DNA of 64,000 nt, taken from contig JAEZCA010000061.1 in assembly GCA_023412665.1 (NCBI GenBank), positions 13,901 through 77,900 on the forward strand. The letters run 5' to 3'. Origin of the DNA: Bacillota bacterium (GTDB lineage: Bacteria > Bacillota > Clostridia > Acetivibrionales > DTU013). The position numbers and the translations under genes were made by a program. The stretch's first letter is position 1. Every line of letters starts with the position of its first letter. Below the pieces are notes generated by a model, which was not told the origin of the DNA, made no database searches, and saw only the letters and a list, made by a program, of their open reading frames with translations. Of this stretch, positions 54,189 to 62,673 are shown piece by piece.

Positions 54189-55500
54189 CGAGGGCCGTAT
54201 GGAGCCTTTGCAGTTGGGTATCCTGGCAGCTCTGACTCCAAAGGATATTGAAGTAGTGATGTATGACGACCGTATGGAGGATATACCATATGATGAGCCT
54301 GCCGACTTGGTGGCCATTACAGTCGAGACCTTTACGGCAAGGCGGGCCTATGAGATCAGCGGGGAATACCGAAGAAGGGGCGTGCCTATTGTAATGGGAG
54401 GCATGCATGTGATGCTGATGCCTGAAGAGGTAAAGGAGCATGCGGATGCTGTCATTATCGGAGATGCGGAAGCCGTATGGCAGGAGATGCTGCAGGATTT
54501 TTCACGGCATGAGCTGAAGCGCGAGTACAGAGCGGAACAGCCTGTGGTGCCTCAGAAGGGAGTTATCACCAGAAGGGATATTTTTGAGGGGAAGGGCTAT
54601 TTGCCGATAACCCTGCTGCAGTTTTCAAGGGGCTGCAGATATCACTGCAATTTCTGCGCTTCCAGCACATATTTCAAGGGGAAGCACTACTGCAGGGAGA
54701 TCAGCGAGGTAGTTGAGGAGATCAGGAGCCAGAAGCGTAAGCTATTGTTTTTCGTGGATGATAATATAGTTTCAAATTTCGATAAAGCCAAGGAGCTTTT
54801 TCGGGCACTCATTCCCTTGAAGGTAAAGTGGGTCAGCCAGGGAGGCATGGATATGCTTGAGGATAAAGAGTTGATGGAGCTAATGGTAAAGAGCGGGTGT
54901 CTGGGGCTGGTCATCGGGTTTGAATCGATTAATGAGGAGAATCTGGAGGCTGCGGCAAAGGGAGCAAACAGGAGGAAGGCGCTGGACCACTATGAAAAAG
55001 AGATAAGGGAGCTTAGAGAATGGGGGCTGCAGACCTGGGCGGCCTTTACCCTCGGTTATGACGGAGATACTAAGGAAAGCATCATCGAAACCTGTCGGTT
55101 TGCCATCAGGAACAAATTCTGCTTTGCAGCATTCAATATACTCATGCCCTATCCAGATACGCCATTGTATAAAAAGCTGGAAAAGGAAGGGCGGCTTCTT
55201 TATGAAGGCAAGTGGTGGCTCCACGAGGAATACCGGTTTAATCATGCTGCTCTTGTCCCCAGGAACATGTCACCCGAGGAGCTGACGGAGGTATCCTTCT
55301 GGTGCAGGAAGGCATTTAATTCACCCTGGTCAATCTTTAAAAGGGCATTGGAGCCAAGAACCAACATGCGCAGTCTGTACCGCTTCTTTACATACCTTGT
55401 ATACAATCCGCTTTTCAGGAAGGAAGTATTCAAGAAGCAGGGGATGCGATTCGGACTATCGGATGCAAAGAGGAAAGATAAAGTTGAGAATGCATTTTGA
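54130..55500 (+). CDS. Cobalamin-binding radical SAM enzyme, class B (cluster member 3)
   Basis: 456 residues; AGGAG eleven bases before the ATG at 54130, which lies inside the end of member 2. B12-binding domain (YDDRMEDIPYDEPADLVAIT, IVMGGMHVMLMPEEV, ADAVIIGDAEAVW); Cys169, Cys173, Cys176 in RGCRYHCNFC; FVDDNIV; IGFESINEENLEAA; class-B tail FNILMPYPDTPLYKKL, GKWWLHEEYRFN, NMSPEELTE. The conserved N-terminal MEPLQLGILAALTP pattern is shared with member 5 (MEPLTIAVLKSLTP), suggesting these two are the closest pair. Confidence 0.88.
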   Translation: MKLVLIKPNIGRREHSLYVDEGRMEPLQLGILAALTPKDIEVVMYDDRMEDIPYDEPADLVAITVETFTARRAYEISGEYRRRGVPIVMGGMHVMLMPEEVKEHADAVIIGDAEAVWQEMLQDFSRHELKREYRAEQPVVPQKGVITRRDIFEGKGYLPITLLQFSRGCRYHCNFCASSTYFKGKHYCREISEVVEEIRSQKRKLLFFVDDNIVSNFDKAKELFRALIPLKVKWVSQGGMDMLEDKELMELMVKSGCLGLVIGFESINEENLEAAAKGANRRKALDHYEKEIRELREWGLQTWAAFTLGYDGDTKESIIETCRFAIRNKFCFAAFNILMPYPDTPLYKKLEKEGRLLYEGKWWLHEEYRFNHAALVPRNMSPEELTEVSFWCRKAFNSPWSIFKRALEPRTNMRSLYRFFTYLVYNPLFRKEVFKKQGMRFGLSDAKRKDKVENAF

Positions 55501-55520
55501 TTTCATGGAGGGACTAAACA

Positions 55521-56225
55521 ATGGTAAAGTTAACGGGAAGCTTGGAGGAAGTTCGGGCTCTAAGCGCCGAAGATATAGATACGATGTATGAGCTGATGGA
55601 TACATTCTATGACAACATGACGCGTAAAAACTTCATGGACGATTTATGTAAAAAGGATTATGTAATTGTATTGCGGGATGATGAGGGCGTAATACGCGGG
55701 TTTTCCACACAGCAGATCATACATATACCGCTGGGTGACAGTCTGATCCATGGAGTTTTCTCCGGAGATACGATCATTCACAAGGACTATTGGGGGAGTG
55801 CGGAGCTTTTCAAGATCTTCGCAAGGTCCTTTTTTAAATATGAGGAGAAGTATGGTGACTTTTACTGGTTTCTGATCTGTAAGGGTTACAAGACGTACAG
55901 GATACTGCCGACCTTTTACAACACATTTTATCCCAATTACAGAGAGAAAACTCCCGGGAAAATCAAGGAGATAATTGATGCCTTCGGCAGATTTTACAGT
56001 CCGGAGGAATACGATGAAGGGACAGGAGTTCTTTGCTACAGGGGAGTCAAGGACAAGCTGAAGGAAAATGTGGCGGATGTAAGCAAGGAGCGGCTGAAGG
56101 ATAAAGATATCGCCTTCTTCGTAGAAAAAAATCCAGGCTACATAAAGGGATACGATCTGGTATGCGTCACGAAGCTCAGCAAATCCAATCTGTCTGCCAG
56201 AATGCAGAAGTTGTTGTTTGAGTAA
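55521..56225 (+). CDS. GNAT-like acyltransferase candidate
   Basis: 234 residues; GGAGGGAC before the ATG at 55521, 20 bases after member 3. No firm family assignment. The N-terminal half looks like an N-acyltransferase fold: IVLRDDEGVIRGFSTQQI as strands 2-3, VFSGDTIIHKDYWGSAELFK as the strand 4 and acyl-carrier loop, then a helix rich in aromatic residues (FFKYEEKYGDFYWFLICKG). No signal peptide and no membrane segment. By position it would acylate, or accept acyl groups for, the product of the radical SAM enzymes. A second, longer protein of similar type lies at 61016. Confidence 0.6.
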   Translation: MVKLTGSLEEVRALSAEDIDTMYELMDTFYDNMTRKNFMDDLCKKDYVIVLRDDEGVIRGFSTQQIIHIPLGDSLIHGVFSGDTIIHKDYWGSAELFKIFARSFFKYEEKYGDFYWFLICKGYKTYRILPTFYNTFYPNYREKTPGKIKEIIDAFGRFYSPEEYDEGTGVLCYRGVKDKLKENVADVSKERLKDKDIAFFVEKNPGYIKGYDLVCVTKLSKSNLSARMQKLLFE

Positions 56226-56296
56226 CCGGATTCAGCTTATTTCTGCTCCAAGTGTGATTGATGTTACTTTTGTTATTACTAAAGGCCGGTGTTATT

Positions 56297-57850
56297 ATGA
56301 AAAGCCCAAAAACTTTATTCTATTACCTTGTCAATACATTGTGCTGCCGGCTTTACAAGGCAGACTACAAGAGGTTTGCCGCTGTAGCTTCTGCAGTCGA
56401 GGTGCAGGAGGAAAGGCTGAAGGAGATCCTGTCAAAAAATATGGAAACAGTATATGGAAGGAAGTATGGCTTTACTGATATAGACAGCATAAAAGCCTAT
56501 CAAGAAAAGGTGCCGCTGTCTGATTATGAAACCTACAGGCCTTATATAGAGCAATTGTCGGAGAAGGAAGAGGGCCTTCTGACGATGGAGAAAATAATCA
56601 CCTTTGAGCCAACAAGCGGTTCAACAAAAGCGTCCAAGCTAATCCCTTATACAAAATCGCTGAAGGAAGAGTTCCAGAAGGGAATAAAGCCATGGATTTA
56701 TGACTTGTATACTTCATATCCAGAAATCAAGTGGGGAAAGAGCTACTGGTCCATCACGCCGGCGGCCGGCGGAAAGCAATATACCAAAAGCAGTATACCT
56801 ATTGGCTTTGAGGAGGATGCCGACTATTTCGGCACGCTGGAGAAATATCTGATGGACAGGGTGTTTGCACGTCCCGGAGATATTGCAAAAGAAACTGATA
56901 TGGAAAGGTTTTATACCAGAACGGTTGCAGAACTGCTAAAAACAAGGGAGCTGACATTGATTTCAGTATGGAATCCCACTTATCTGCTTCTACTATTGGA
57001 TTATTTAGAGGAGCATAAGGAACGGCTGCTTAATGAATTAAGCCGAAGCAGGCGTGAGGAGATCCGGCAGGCCGTGTACAGCAAGGATTACTGCAAAATA
57101 TGGCCGGAGCTGAGGGTCATAAGCTGCTGGTGCGATGCCTATGCGGCTACTTATGCTGATAAAGTGAGAGAACTGTTTCCAAACTGTATAGTTCAGCCCA
57201 AAGGATTGCTGTCTACTGAAAGCTTTGTTACATTTCCTTTTGCTGGTGAAAGGGGAGGGATCCTTAGTGTTTACTCACACTTTTTTGAGTTCATTGATTT
57301 CAATGAGAATCAAATCCATCTTGTCAGCGAACTTGAAACAGGAAAGGAATATGAAGTTGTAGTGACCACAGGCGGGGGTTTTTATCGTTACCGTACATAT
57401 GATATAGTTAAGGTGGTCGGGTGGAGACAGAGTCTGCCGCTGCTGGTTTTTACGGGAAAGAATGACAGGATCAGCGACAGGTTCGGTGAGAAGCTTCATG
57501 AGGCCTTTGTCAGGGAGACAGTGGAGAGGCTTGTCCCGGGAGCCGAATTTTATATGGTTGCTCCCCGGAAGGACCGTTATGTTTTATATATAAAAAGAGA
57601 TAGACTTCCATCCGGTGAAGAGGTGGACAAGGCTTTGAGAGAGAGCTTTCATTATGATTACTGCAGAAAGCTGGGTCAGCTGAAGGAACTGCAGATTTTT
57701 GCGCTGACAGGTGATCCGAAGAAGGAATATGTGGAGGGCTGCCTGGCTGTGGGCCAGAAGCTCGGAGATATCAAGCCTGCATGGCTTTCGGCAAGAGATG
57801 ACTGGGACAGGTATTTTAAAGGATATTTGGCAGATCAAGCAACAAAATAA
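56297..57850 (+). CDS. GH3-family acyl-adenylating amide ligase (JAR1-like)
   Basis: 517 residues from the ATG at 56297 (AAAGGCCGG upstream); an upstream in-frame ATG at 56258 adds only a Leu-rich stretch. It matches the GH3 auxin-responsive protein family of the ANL adenylating superfamily: FEPTSGSTKASKLIPYT phosphate-binding loop, LSTES before the adenine site, and YRYRTYDIVKV with the ribose-contacting Asp; a C-terminal lid of about 110 residues. Plant members activate jasmonate, auxin or benzoates as AMP esters and join them to amino acids. Bacterial members are mostly uncharacterised. Here it is the only evident ligase in the cluster, so it probably activates a carboxylate and forms an amide or ester. 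Confidence 0.85.
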   Translation: MKSPKTLFYYLVNTLCCRLYKADYKRFAAVASAVEVQEERLKEILSKNMETVYGRKYGFTDIDSIKAYQEKVPLSDYETYRPYIEQLSEKEEGLLTMEKIITFEPTSGSTKASKLIPYTKSLKEEFQKGIKPWIYDLYTSYPEIKWGKSYWSITPAAGGKQYTKSSIPIGFEEDADYFGTLEKYLMDRVFARPGDIAKETDMERFYTRTVAELLKTRELTLISVWNPTYLLLLLDYLEEHKERLLNELSRSRREEIRQAVYSKDYCKIWPELRVISCWCDAYAATYADKVRELFPNCIVQPKGLLSTESFVTFPFAGERGGILSVYSHFFEFIDFNENQIHLVSELETGKEYEVVVTTGGGFYRYRTYDIVKVVGWRQSLPLLVFTGKNDRISDRFGEKLHEAFVRETVERLVPGAEFYMVAPRKDRYVLYIKRDRLPSGEEVDKALRESFHYDYCRKLGQLKELQIFALTGDPKKEYVEGCLAVGQKLGDIKPAWLSARDDWDRYFKGYLADQATK

Positions 57851-58182
57851 GCAATTCAAGCTATTCAAGCAATTCGGCTGCTATTAACACGAACGCTCGA
57901 ATTATCAGGTTCACTGTAGCAATTGATGAATGGTGCATTGCTCAAAAATGCAAGTTTAGGGCACTTTTTGGGAAATATTCATGAAATTTGACCACAAATA
58001 GATTACGTAATATGGTAAATATCGGAATATGTTAATCCTTAACTGGGAAATAGTGGCCTAAACCTGAAATTTTGAGCAGTCGGAGCGATTAGGCGACCCT
58101 AAGTTGAATAAATGATCAGACGGGGAGCGGTTTGGCAGTGAGCAAAACGCTGACATAAAACTGTAAAGGCAGGTAAATTCAA
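57851..58182. other. Non-coding gap inside the radical SAM cluster
   Basis: 332 bases without a credible gene; the short frames present (for example 21 codons from 57926) lack ribosome sites. Two segments share GGGAAATA followed by TGAAATTT, so a decayed repeat or insertion is possible. There is no T-tailed hairpin and no consensus promoter. It separates the first half of the cluster from the second. Confidence 0.5.
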
Positions 58183-59541
58183 ATGAGAATAGCATTATTG
58201 GCTCCGGCAGGAGCAATGCACAGATACAACGGAAGCTTTGGAAAATCTCTACATTATGCGCCGCTGACATTAACTACGCTGGCTGCACTTGTACCTGAGG
58301 AGCTTAATGCAGAGGTGGTCATTTACGATGAGACTGTAGGAAATATCCCCTTGAATCTTGAGGCGGATATAATTGGGATTACCTGCATTACAGGCACAGC
58401 CCCCAGGTGCTATGCCTATGCGGACTACTTCCGCAGCAGGGGCATAAAGGTGGTGCTTGGGGGAGTACACCCTACTCTGATGCCGCAGGAGGCTGCCGGC
58501 CATGCTGATGTTGTTATGACCGGATTTTCGGAATTTACCTTCCCGCAGATGCTCAGGGACTTTGCAAAGGGAGCGCTGAAGCCTTTTTATCATCAGGATT
58601 GCAATTATTCAATAGCCGGCAGACCGATTCCGAGAAGAGATCTCCTTAACAGGAAGGGTTATATAACGATCAATACAGTAGAGGCTGTGAGGGGCTGCAG
58701 CTATCCTTGCACCTTCTGCGCCTATCCTGCAGCTTTTGGCAGTACAGTCCACAAACGCCCAGTTGAAGAGGTTGTTAGGGAAATCGAAGCTCTTAATGCA
58801 AAAATCGTAGTTTTTCCCGATGTGAATCTGATTACGGACAGAGCATATGCAATAAAGCTTTTTACGGCACTGATCCCGCTGAAAATCATTTGGCTTGGGC
58901 TTGTTACCTCACATATTGGGATCGACGAGGAGCTGATAAGCGTATTTGAAAAGAGTGGCTGCAAAGGGCTTCTTATAGGATTTGAATCAATATGGCAGTC
59001 ATCTCAGAAATATATCAATAAAGGAGTAAACCATGTCGAGAGCTATGGCGAGCTGATGAAAAAGCTCCATGCCCATGGTATCCTGGTGCAGGGGTGCTTT
59101 GCCTTTGGGGGAGATGATGAGGACAGGTCTGTTTTTGAGAAAACCGCAGAGATGGTAATAAAAATAAAGATAGATCTGCCCAGATTCAGTATTCTTACTC
59201 CCTTTCCCAATACTCAGCTTTACAGAGAGTTAGATAAAGCAGGACGGATCACAGAACACAGCTGGGCAATGTACGATGTTGAGCACTGTGTGTTCAAGCC
59301 TGCCAAAATGAGTGTAGATGAGCTGGAAGAGGGAATCGTATGGGCATGGAAGCACATCTACAGTACAAAGGATATTGCTAAAAGACTTACACCCTTTAGA
59401 CACAGCCCTTGGCTGTCGATTCCACTGAATATGGGATATAGGAAATATGCGGATAAATTTCAGCACTTTACCAGGGACATTATGTGCGACAACTCGGATA
59501 TTCCGGTTCCGGCTGCAGTCAGATTTGCTTCTTCGGGTTGA
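58183..59541 (+). CDS. Cobalamin-binding radical SAM enzyme, class A (cluster member 4)
   Basis: 452 residues; AAAGGCAGG before the ATG at 58183. B12-binding domain 1-140 (IIGITCITGTAPRCYAYADY, VVLGGVHPTLMPQEA, ADVVMTGFSE); Cys172, Cys176, Cys179 in RGCSYPCTFC; FPDVNLI instead of the FIDDNL of class B; IGFESIWQSSQK; tail FSILTPFPNTQLYREL, SWAMYDVEH and KMSVDELEEG. The spacing of every landmark equals that of member 1, its closest relative here. Function as for member 1: SAM- and cobalamin-dependent radical chemistry on an unknown substrate. Confidence 0.88.
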   Translation: MRIALLAPAGAMHRYNGSFGKSLHYAPLTLTTLAALVPEELNAEVVIYDETVGNIPLNLEADIIGITCITGTAPRCYAYADYFRSRGIKVVLGGVHPTLMPQEAAGHADVVMTGFSEFTFPQMLRDFAKGALKPFYHQDCNYSIAGRPIPRRDLLNRKGYITINTVEAVRGCSYPCTFCAYPAAFGSTVHKRPVEEVVREIEALNAKIVVFPDVNLITDRAYAIKLFTALIPLKIIWLGLVTSHIGIDEELISVFEKSGCKGLLIGFESIWQSSQKYINKGVNHVESYGELMKKLHAHGILVQGCFAFGGDDEDRSVFEKTAEMVIKIKIDLPRFSILTPFPNTQLYRELDKAGRITEHSWAMYDVEHCVFKPAKMSVDELEEGIVWAWKHIYSTKDIAKRLTPFRHSPWLSIPLNMGYRKYADKFQHFTRDIMCDNSDIPVPAAVRFASSG

Positions 59542-59556
59542 AATGATACCGATGCC

Positions 59557-59630
59557 GATAAAAGCTGACGATATTACCGGCGCCATCATAAGCTGACGAT
59601 ATTACAGGTGCCGATAAATGCTGGCGATAG
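59557..59630 (+). repeat. 28-bp tandem repeat, 2.6 units
   Basis: Units at 59557-59584 and 59585-59612 share AAGCTGACGATATTAC followed by GG and GCC; a shortened third unit (GATAAATGCTGGCGATAG) runs to 59630. They lie between radical SAM members 4 and 5, just before a TTGACG at 59643 that could be a -35 box. Confidence 0.7.
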
Positions 59631-59700
59631 AAGACAAAAAACACTTGACGGTGCAGGTCGGCCATAAATTTTACTGATGTGTCATACGAGGAGATATGTA

Positions 59701-61032
59701 ATGAAGCTGACATTCATATTGCCGGCAATAGGAAAAAAGCCGGGACAGAAATATATAGGCACGTGGAAAATGGAGCCTTTGACGATTGCTGTGCTTAAGA
59801 GCCTGACACCTGATGATGTGGAGACGGCTTTTTATGATGACAGGGTAGAGCTTATAAATTATGATGAACCAACGGATCTTGTGGCTATAGTTGTCGAAAC
59901 CTATACAGCAGCCAGAAGCTATGCGATTAGCAAAGCCTTCAGGGAAAGGGGAGCAAAGGTGGTTCTTGGCGGCTATCATGCCACATTGGTGCCTGAGGAG
60001 GCAATACTGCATGCGGATTCAATCATAACAGGCAATGCTGAAGCAGTATGGGATAGCATGCTGAATGATTTTAAAGGGGGAGAGCTGAAAAAGTGCTACT
60101 CCGGAAAAACCGCCTATAGCCCCATTATACCTGACAAGTCTATTTTTACCGGGAAGAAATATCTGCCGGTTTCATTGATCGAGACAGGCAGAGGCTGCTG
60201 CAACCATTGCGATTTTTGCTCCATAGCAGGCTATTACAGCTGCAGATATCATGCCCGTCCCCACGAGCACATTTTGAATGACATTCAAGGCTCTGAACAT
60301 AAATATCATTTTCTTGTGGATGACAATCTCATAGCGGATAAGAAGAATGCAATGGAGCTTTTTGAAAAAATCAAGCCGCTAAAGATTAAGTGGGCGGGAC
60401 AGGGCACCCTCAGCATGGCAAAGGATGAGGCGCTGCTGAAGGCCATGAAGGAAAGCGGCTGCGAAATCATTTTGATAGGTTTTGAAAGCCTTGAAGAGGA
60501 AAACCTGAAACAGATGAGAAAGGCAGTAAATCTGAATATAAAGCAAAGAGATGAGCTGGTTAAGCGCATCCATGCAGCGGGAATAGGTATTTATGCGACC
60601 TTTATATTCGGGTATGATTATGACACAGAGCAAACTATAGAAAATGCACTGCATTTTTCAGAAAAACACAGGTTCTATACCGCCGCCTTCAACCATCTGC
60701 TGCCTTTCCCGGGAACCGGTCTGTATGAGCGCCTGAAGCAGGAGAACAGACTGCTGGCAGAGAAATGGTGGCTTGCAGAGGATTACAACTACGGCGAACT
60801 GGCATTCAAGCCGAAGAACATGTCTCCGGAAAGGCTCAGCCAGCTTTGCCGGGACGCCAGGAAGGAGTTTTCCAACGGTAAAAACATACTTCGAAGAGGG
60901 TTTTCTGCTATGGGAAGGACAAGTCCGCTGCTGTGGTTTTTGTTCTGGGCTATGAATCTGAGTATCGGCGGAGAGGTTGATGAAAAAATGAATGTGCCTG
61001 TTGGGAGGAATCTGGATGAACTTCCCAAATGA
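59701..61032 (+). CDS. Cobalamin-binding radical SAM enzyme, class B (cluster member 5)
   Basis: 443 residues from the ATG at 59701 (GAGGAGA upstream; an in-frame ATG at 59677 lacks a site). B12-binding domain (YDDRVELINYDEPTDLVAIV, VVLGGYHATLVPEEA, DSIITGNAEAVW); Cys166, Cys170, Cys173 in RGCCNHCDFC, with an additional adjacent Cys167 peculiar to this member; LVDDNLI; IGFESLEEENLKQM; class-B tail FNHLLPFPGTGLYERL, KWWLAEDYNYGE, NMSPERLSQ. Closest to member 3. It overlaps the next gene by 17 bases. Confidence 0.88.
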   Translation: MKLTFILPAIGKKPGQKYIGTWKMEPLTIAVLKSLTPDDVETAFYDDRVELINYDEPTDLVAIVVETYTAARSYAISKAFRERGAKVVLGGYHATLVPEEAILHADSIITGNAEAVWDSMLNDFKGGELKKCYSGKTAYSPIIPDKSIFTGKKYLPVSLIETGRGCCNHCDFCSIAGYYSCRYHARPHEHILNDIQGSEHKYHFLVDDNLIADKKNAMELFEKIKPLKIKWAGQGTLSMAKDEALLKAMKESGCEIILIGFESLEEENLKQMRKAVNLNIKQRDELVKRIHAAGIGIYATFIFGYDYDTEQTIENALHFSEKHRFYTAAFNHLLPFPGTGLYERLKQENRLLAEKWWLAEDYNYGELAFKPKNMSPERLSQLCRDARKEFSNGKNILRRGFSAMGRTSPLLWFLFWAMNLSIGGEVDEKMNVPVGRNLDELPK

Positions 61033-62113
61033 CAAGTTTGAGCTTTTTCTTGCGGAGCACAGCGACTGGCCCGATATAAAGGTGATTTATGACAGTGGAG
61101 AATTTGACGGGGGGATTGCTGTACAATATTTAAGGGATCCAAACCCTATCGCTTCGTTTGAGCGGGAAGGGGAAAAAACAGTCATTCTGATGCTCAAAGA
61201 CAGGCAGACAGACAAGGTGGCCGGGTTTGGCGCCTGTATTATCAAAAAAGTATTCAAAGATAATAAAATCATGAACATGGGGTATTTAACCGGTCTCAAG
61301 CTAATGCCGGAATATAGGAAAAAGGTATTTTTTATTTCTTACGCTTATCAGAAACTGTATGAGTATACTAAAGATTATGTAGACTTTTATTTTACTACCA
61401 TCTTACAGGAAAATACTGCAGTACAGAAGATGCTGGAAAAGCCAAGAAAGCTCATGCCCTTATATGAGTATTTGGGAGATTATCGGGTTTATTTCTGCAA
61501 ATCGGGGATCAAGCCTTTTGGCAGCGGAAGTATTTCATGCCGTGGTTCAAAAACCCAAACTCAATACATTGGCAGGCGATGCTGCAGAAATGAGGTGGAG
61601 GCTTTCTTCGCCAGGCAGGCTCAGGGGGCAGATTTATCCCTGGAAAGCATATCGTCATATGACCTGGAGAATGCTGTCTACTATGGCTTATTCGAAGATG
61701 GAACCTTGCATGCATGCGGTTATGTTCTAAATCAACAGCATTATAAGCAGTATGTAGTAAAAAACTATAGCAGTATATATAGGCTGATAAGCAAGCTGCC
61801 CACAAGGCTGCTGGGATACCCATCATTTCCGCGGATCAATGAAGCCGCCAACTGCGCATGCGCAGGTTTGTGGGCAGAGAACGATGACACCGCCCTGGCA
61901 CACAGGCTATGGCAGTTCATGAGGCAGGACGCAAGGGAATTCGATTTTATAATGATTGGGTTACATGAAAGCCATCCTCTCAGATTATATTTTGATAAAA
62001 CCAGACACATCCGATATGACAGCCGCTGCTATATCGTCGATTTTGAGCATGATAAAAAAGCTTACGAGACATTCTCTGGGAAAAAGCTGTATATTGATGT
62101 CGCCTTTCTATAG
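61016..62113 (+). CDS. GNAT-like acyltransferase candidate, two-domain
   Basis: 365 residues from the ATG at 61016 (GGGAGGA upstream), overlapping member 5 by 17 bases. Residues 1-165 resemble an N-acyltransferase domain: VILMLKDRQTDKVAGFGACI, then NMGYLTGLKLMPEYRKKVFF, where the substrate-carrier loop falls; YFTTILQENTAVQKMLEKP is typical of GNAT strand 5 and helix 4. Residues 190-365 look like a second, more diverged copy (YYGLFEDGTLHACGYVL; IMIGLHESHPLRLYF). Acceptor and donor are unknown. With the protein at 55521 it gives each half of the cluster one acyltransferase-like gene. Confidence 0.62.
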   Translation: MNFPNDKFELFLAEHSDWPDIKVIYDSGEFDGGIAVQYLRDPNPIASFEREGEKTVILMLKDRQTDKVAGFGACIIKKVFKDNKIMNMGYLTGLKLMPEYRKKVFFISYAYQKLYEYTKDYVDFYFTTILQENTAVQKMLEKPRKLMPLYEYLGDYRVYFCKSGIKPFGSGSISCRGSKTQTQYIGRRCCRNEVEAFFARQAQGADLSLESISSYDLENAVYYGLFEDGTLHACGYVLNQQHYKQYVVKNYSSIYRLISKLPTRLLGYPSFPRINEAANCACAGLWAENDDTALAHRLWQFMRQDAREFDFIMIGLHESHPLRLYFDKTRHIRYDSRCYIVDFEHDKKAYETFSGKKLYIDVAFL

Positions 62114-62144
62114 AAAGCGGAAGCAAGGGGTCTCTATACAAGCA

Positions 62145-62198
62145 GGGGGACGGTTCATTTGATCTAACCAGCTGTTAGTGAGCAAATGGGCAGTCCCT
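62145..62198. repeat. Rod-like hairpin after the cluster (REP-like or terminator)
   Basis: Three stacked stems: GGGGGAC with GTCCCT, CATTTG with CAAATG, CTAAC with GTTAG. No T-run. The outer sequence GGGGGACGGTTC resembles REP-like hairpins common in clostridial intergenic regions. Confidence 0.5.
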
Positions 62199-62217
62199 CA
62201 GCTTCCTCAAAACATAC

Positions 62218-62248
62218 TTGCTTATTACGTTACGTCATATAGTAAACT
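62218..62248 (+). promoter_or_regulatory. MerR-type promoter with 19-bp spacer
   Basis: TTGCTT (62218-62223) and TAAACT (62243-62248) are 19 bases apart, the long spacer that MerR regulators remodel, and the spacer carries the dyad ACGT-T-ACGT. This suggests autoregulation. Confidence 0.45.
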
Positions 62249-62283
62249 TAAGCAGGGGGGAATTACTATGCAAAAAAAAGCTT

Positions 62284-62673
62284 ATGTCGGTGGGTGAGCT
62301 TGCTCAGAAAATGGGCACTACCGTTCGTACACTGCAATACTATGACAAGGAAAACCTGTTGAAGCCTGCGGCGCTAAGTGAAGGCGGCAGGAGATTATAT
62401 ACATACAAGGATATGGTGAAGCTTCATCAGATCATGTCGCTAAAATACCTTGGATTTTCTCTTGAGGATATAAAAAACCGTTTAATGCATCTGGATACCC
62501 CGGAAGAGGTTTTGAGTATTTTAGGAGAACAGGCACAAATACTCAGAGAGAACATCACAAAGCTGAATGAAGCCCTGTCAGCAATTGTTTCCTGTAAGCA
62601 TGCTCCCGACTGTGCTGGAATATGTCGGGAAGGTACTACCTGCTACGTGGGGATTCAAACTCATGACGAGTGA
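62284..62673 (+). CDS. MerR-family transcriptional regulator
   Basis: 129 residues from the ATG at 62284. N-terminal winged helix: MSVGELAQKMGTTVRTLQYY and the wing GGRRLYTYKDMVKLHQI; then a coiled-coil dimerisation helix (about 75-110) and a Cys-containing tail (SCKHAPDCAGICREGTTC, four cysteines) that could bind metal or sense redox state. The start is uncertain: the good ribosome site (GGGGGG) serves an ATG at 62268 that is out of frame by one base because of an A8 run, whereas 62284 has no site. With seven A the protein would begin MQKKLMSVGELA. It may regulate itself and the radical SAM cluster upstream, but no direct evidence is visible. Confidence 0.82.
   Translation: MSVGELAQKMGTTVRTLQYYDKENLLKPAALSEGGRRLYTYKDMVKLHQIMSLKYLGFSLEDIKNRLMHLDTPEEVLSILGEQAQILRENITKLNEALSAIVSCKHAPDCAGICREGTTCYVGIQTHDE

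Noticed and set aside
57926..58160. Short frames as candidate RiPP precursor peptides for the radical SAM enzymes
   Set aside because: The frames (9-21 codons) lack ribosome sites, leader-core features and glycine or cysteine patterns, so a peptide substrate is not supported.
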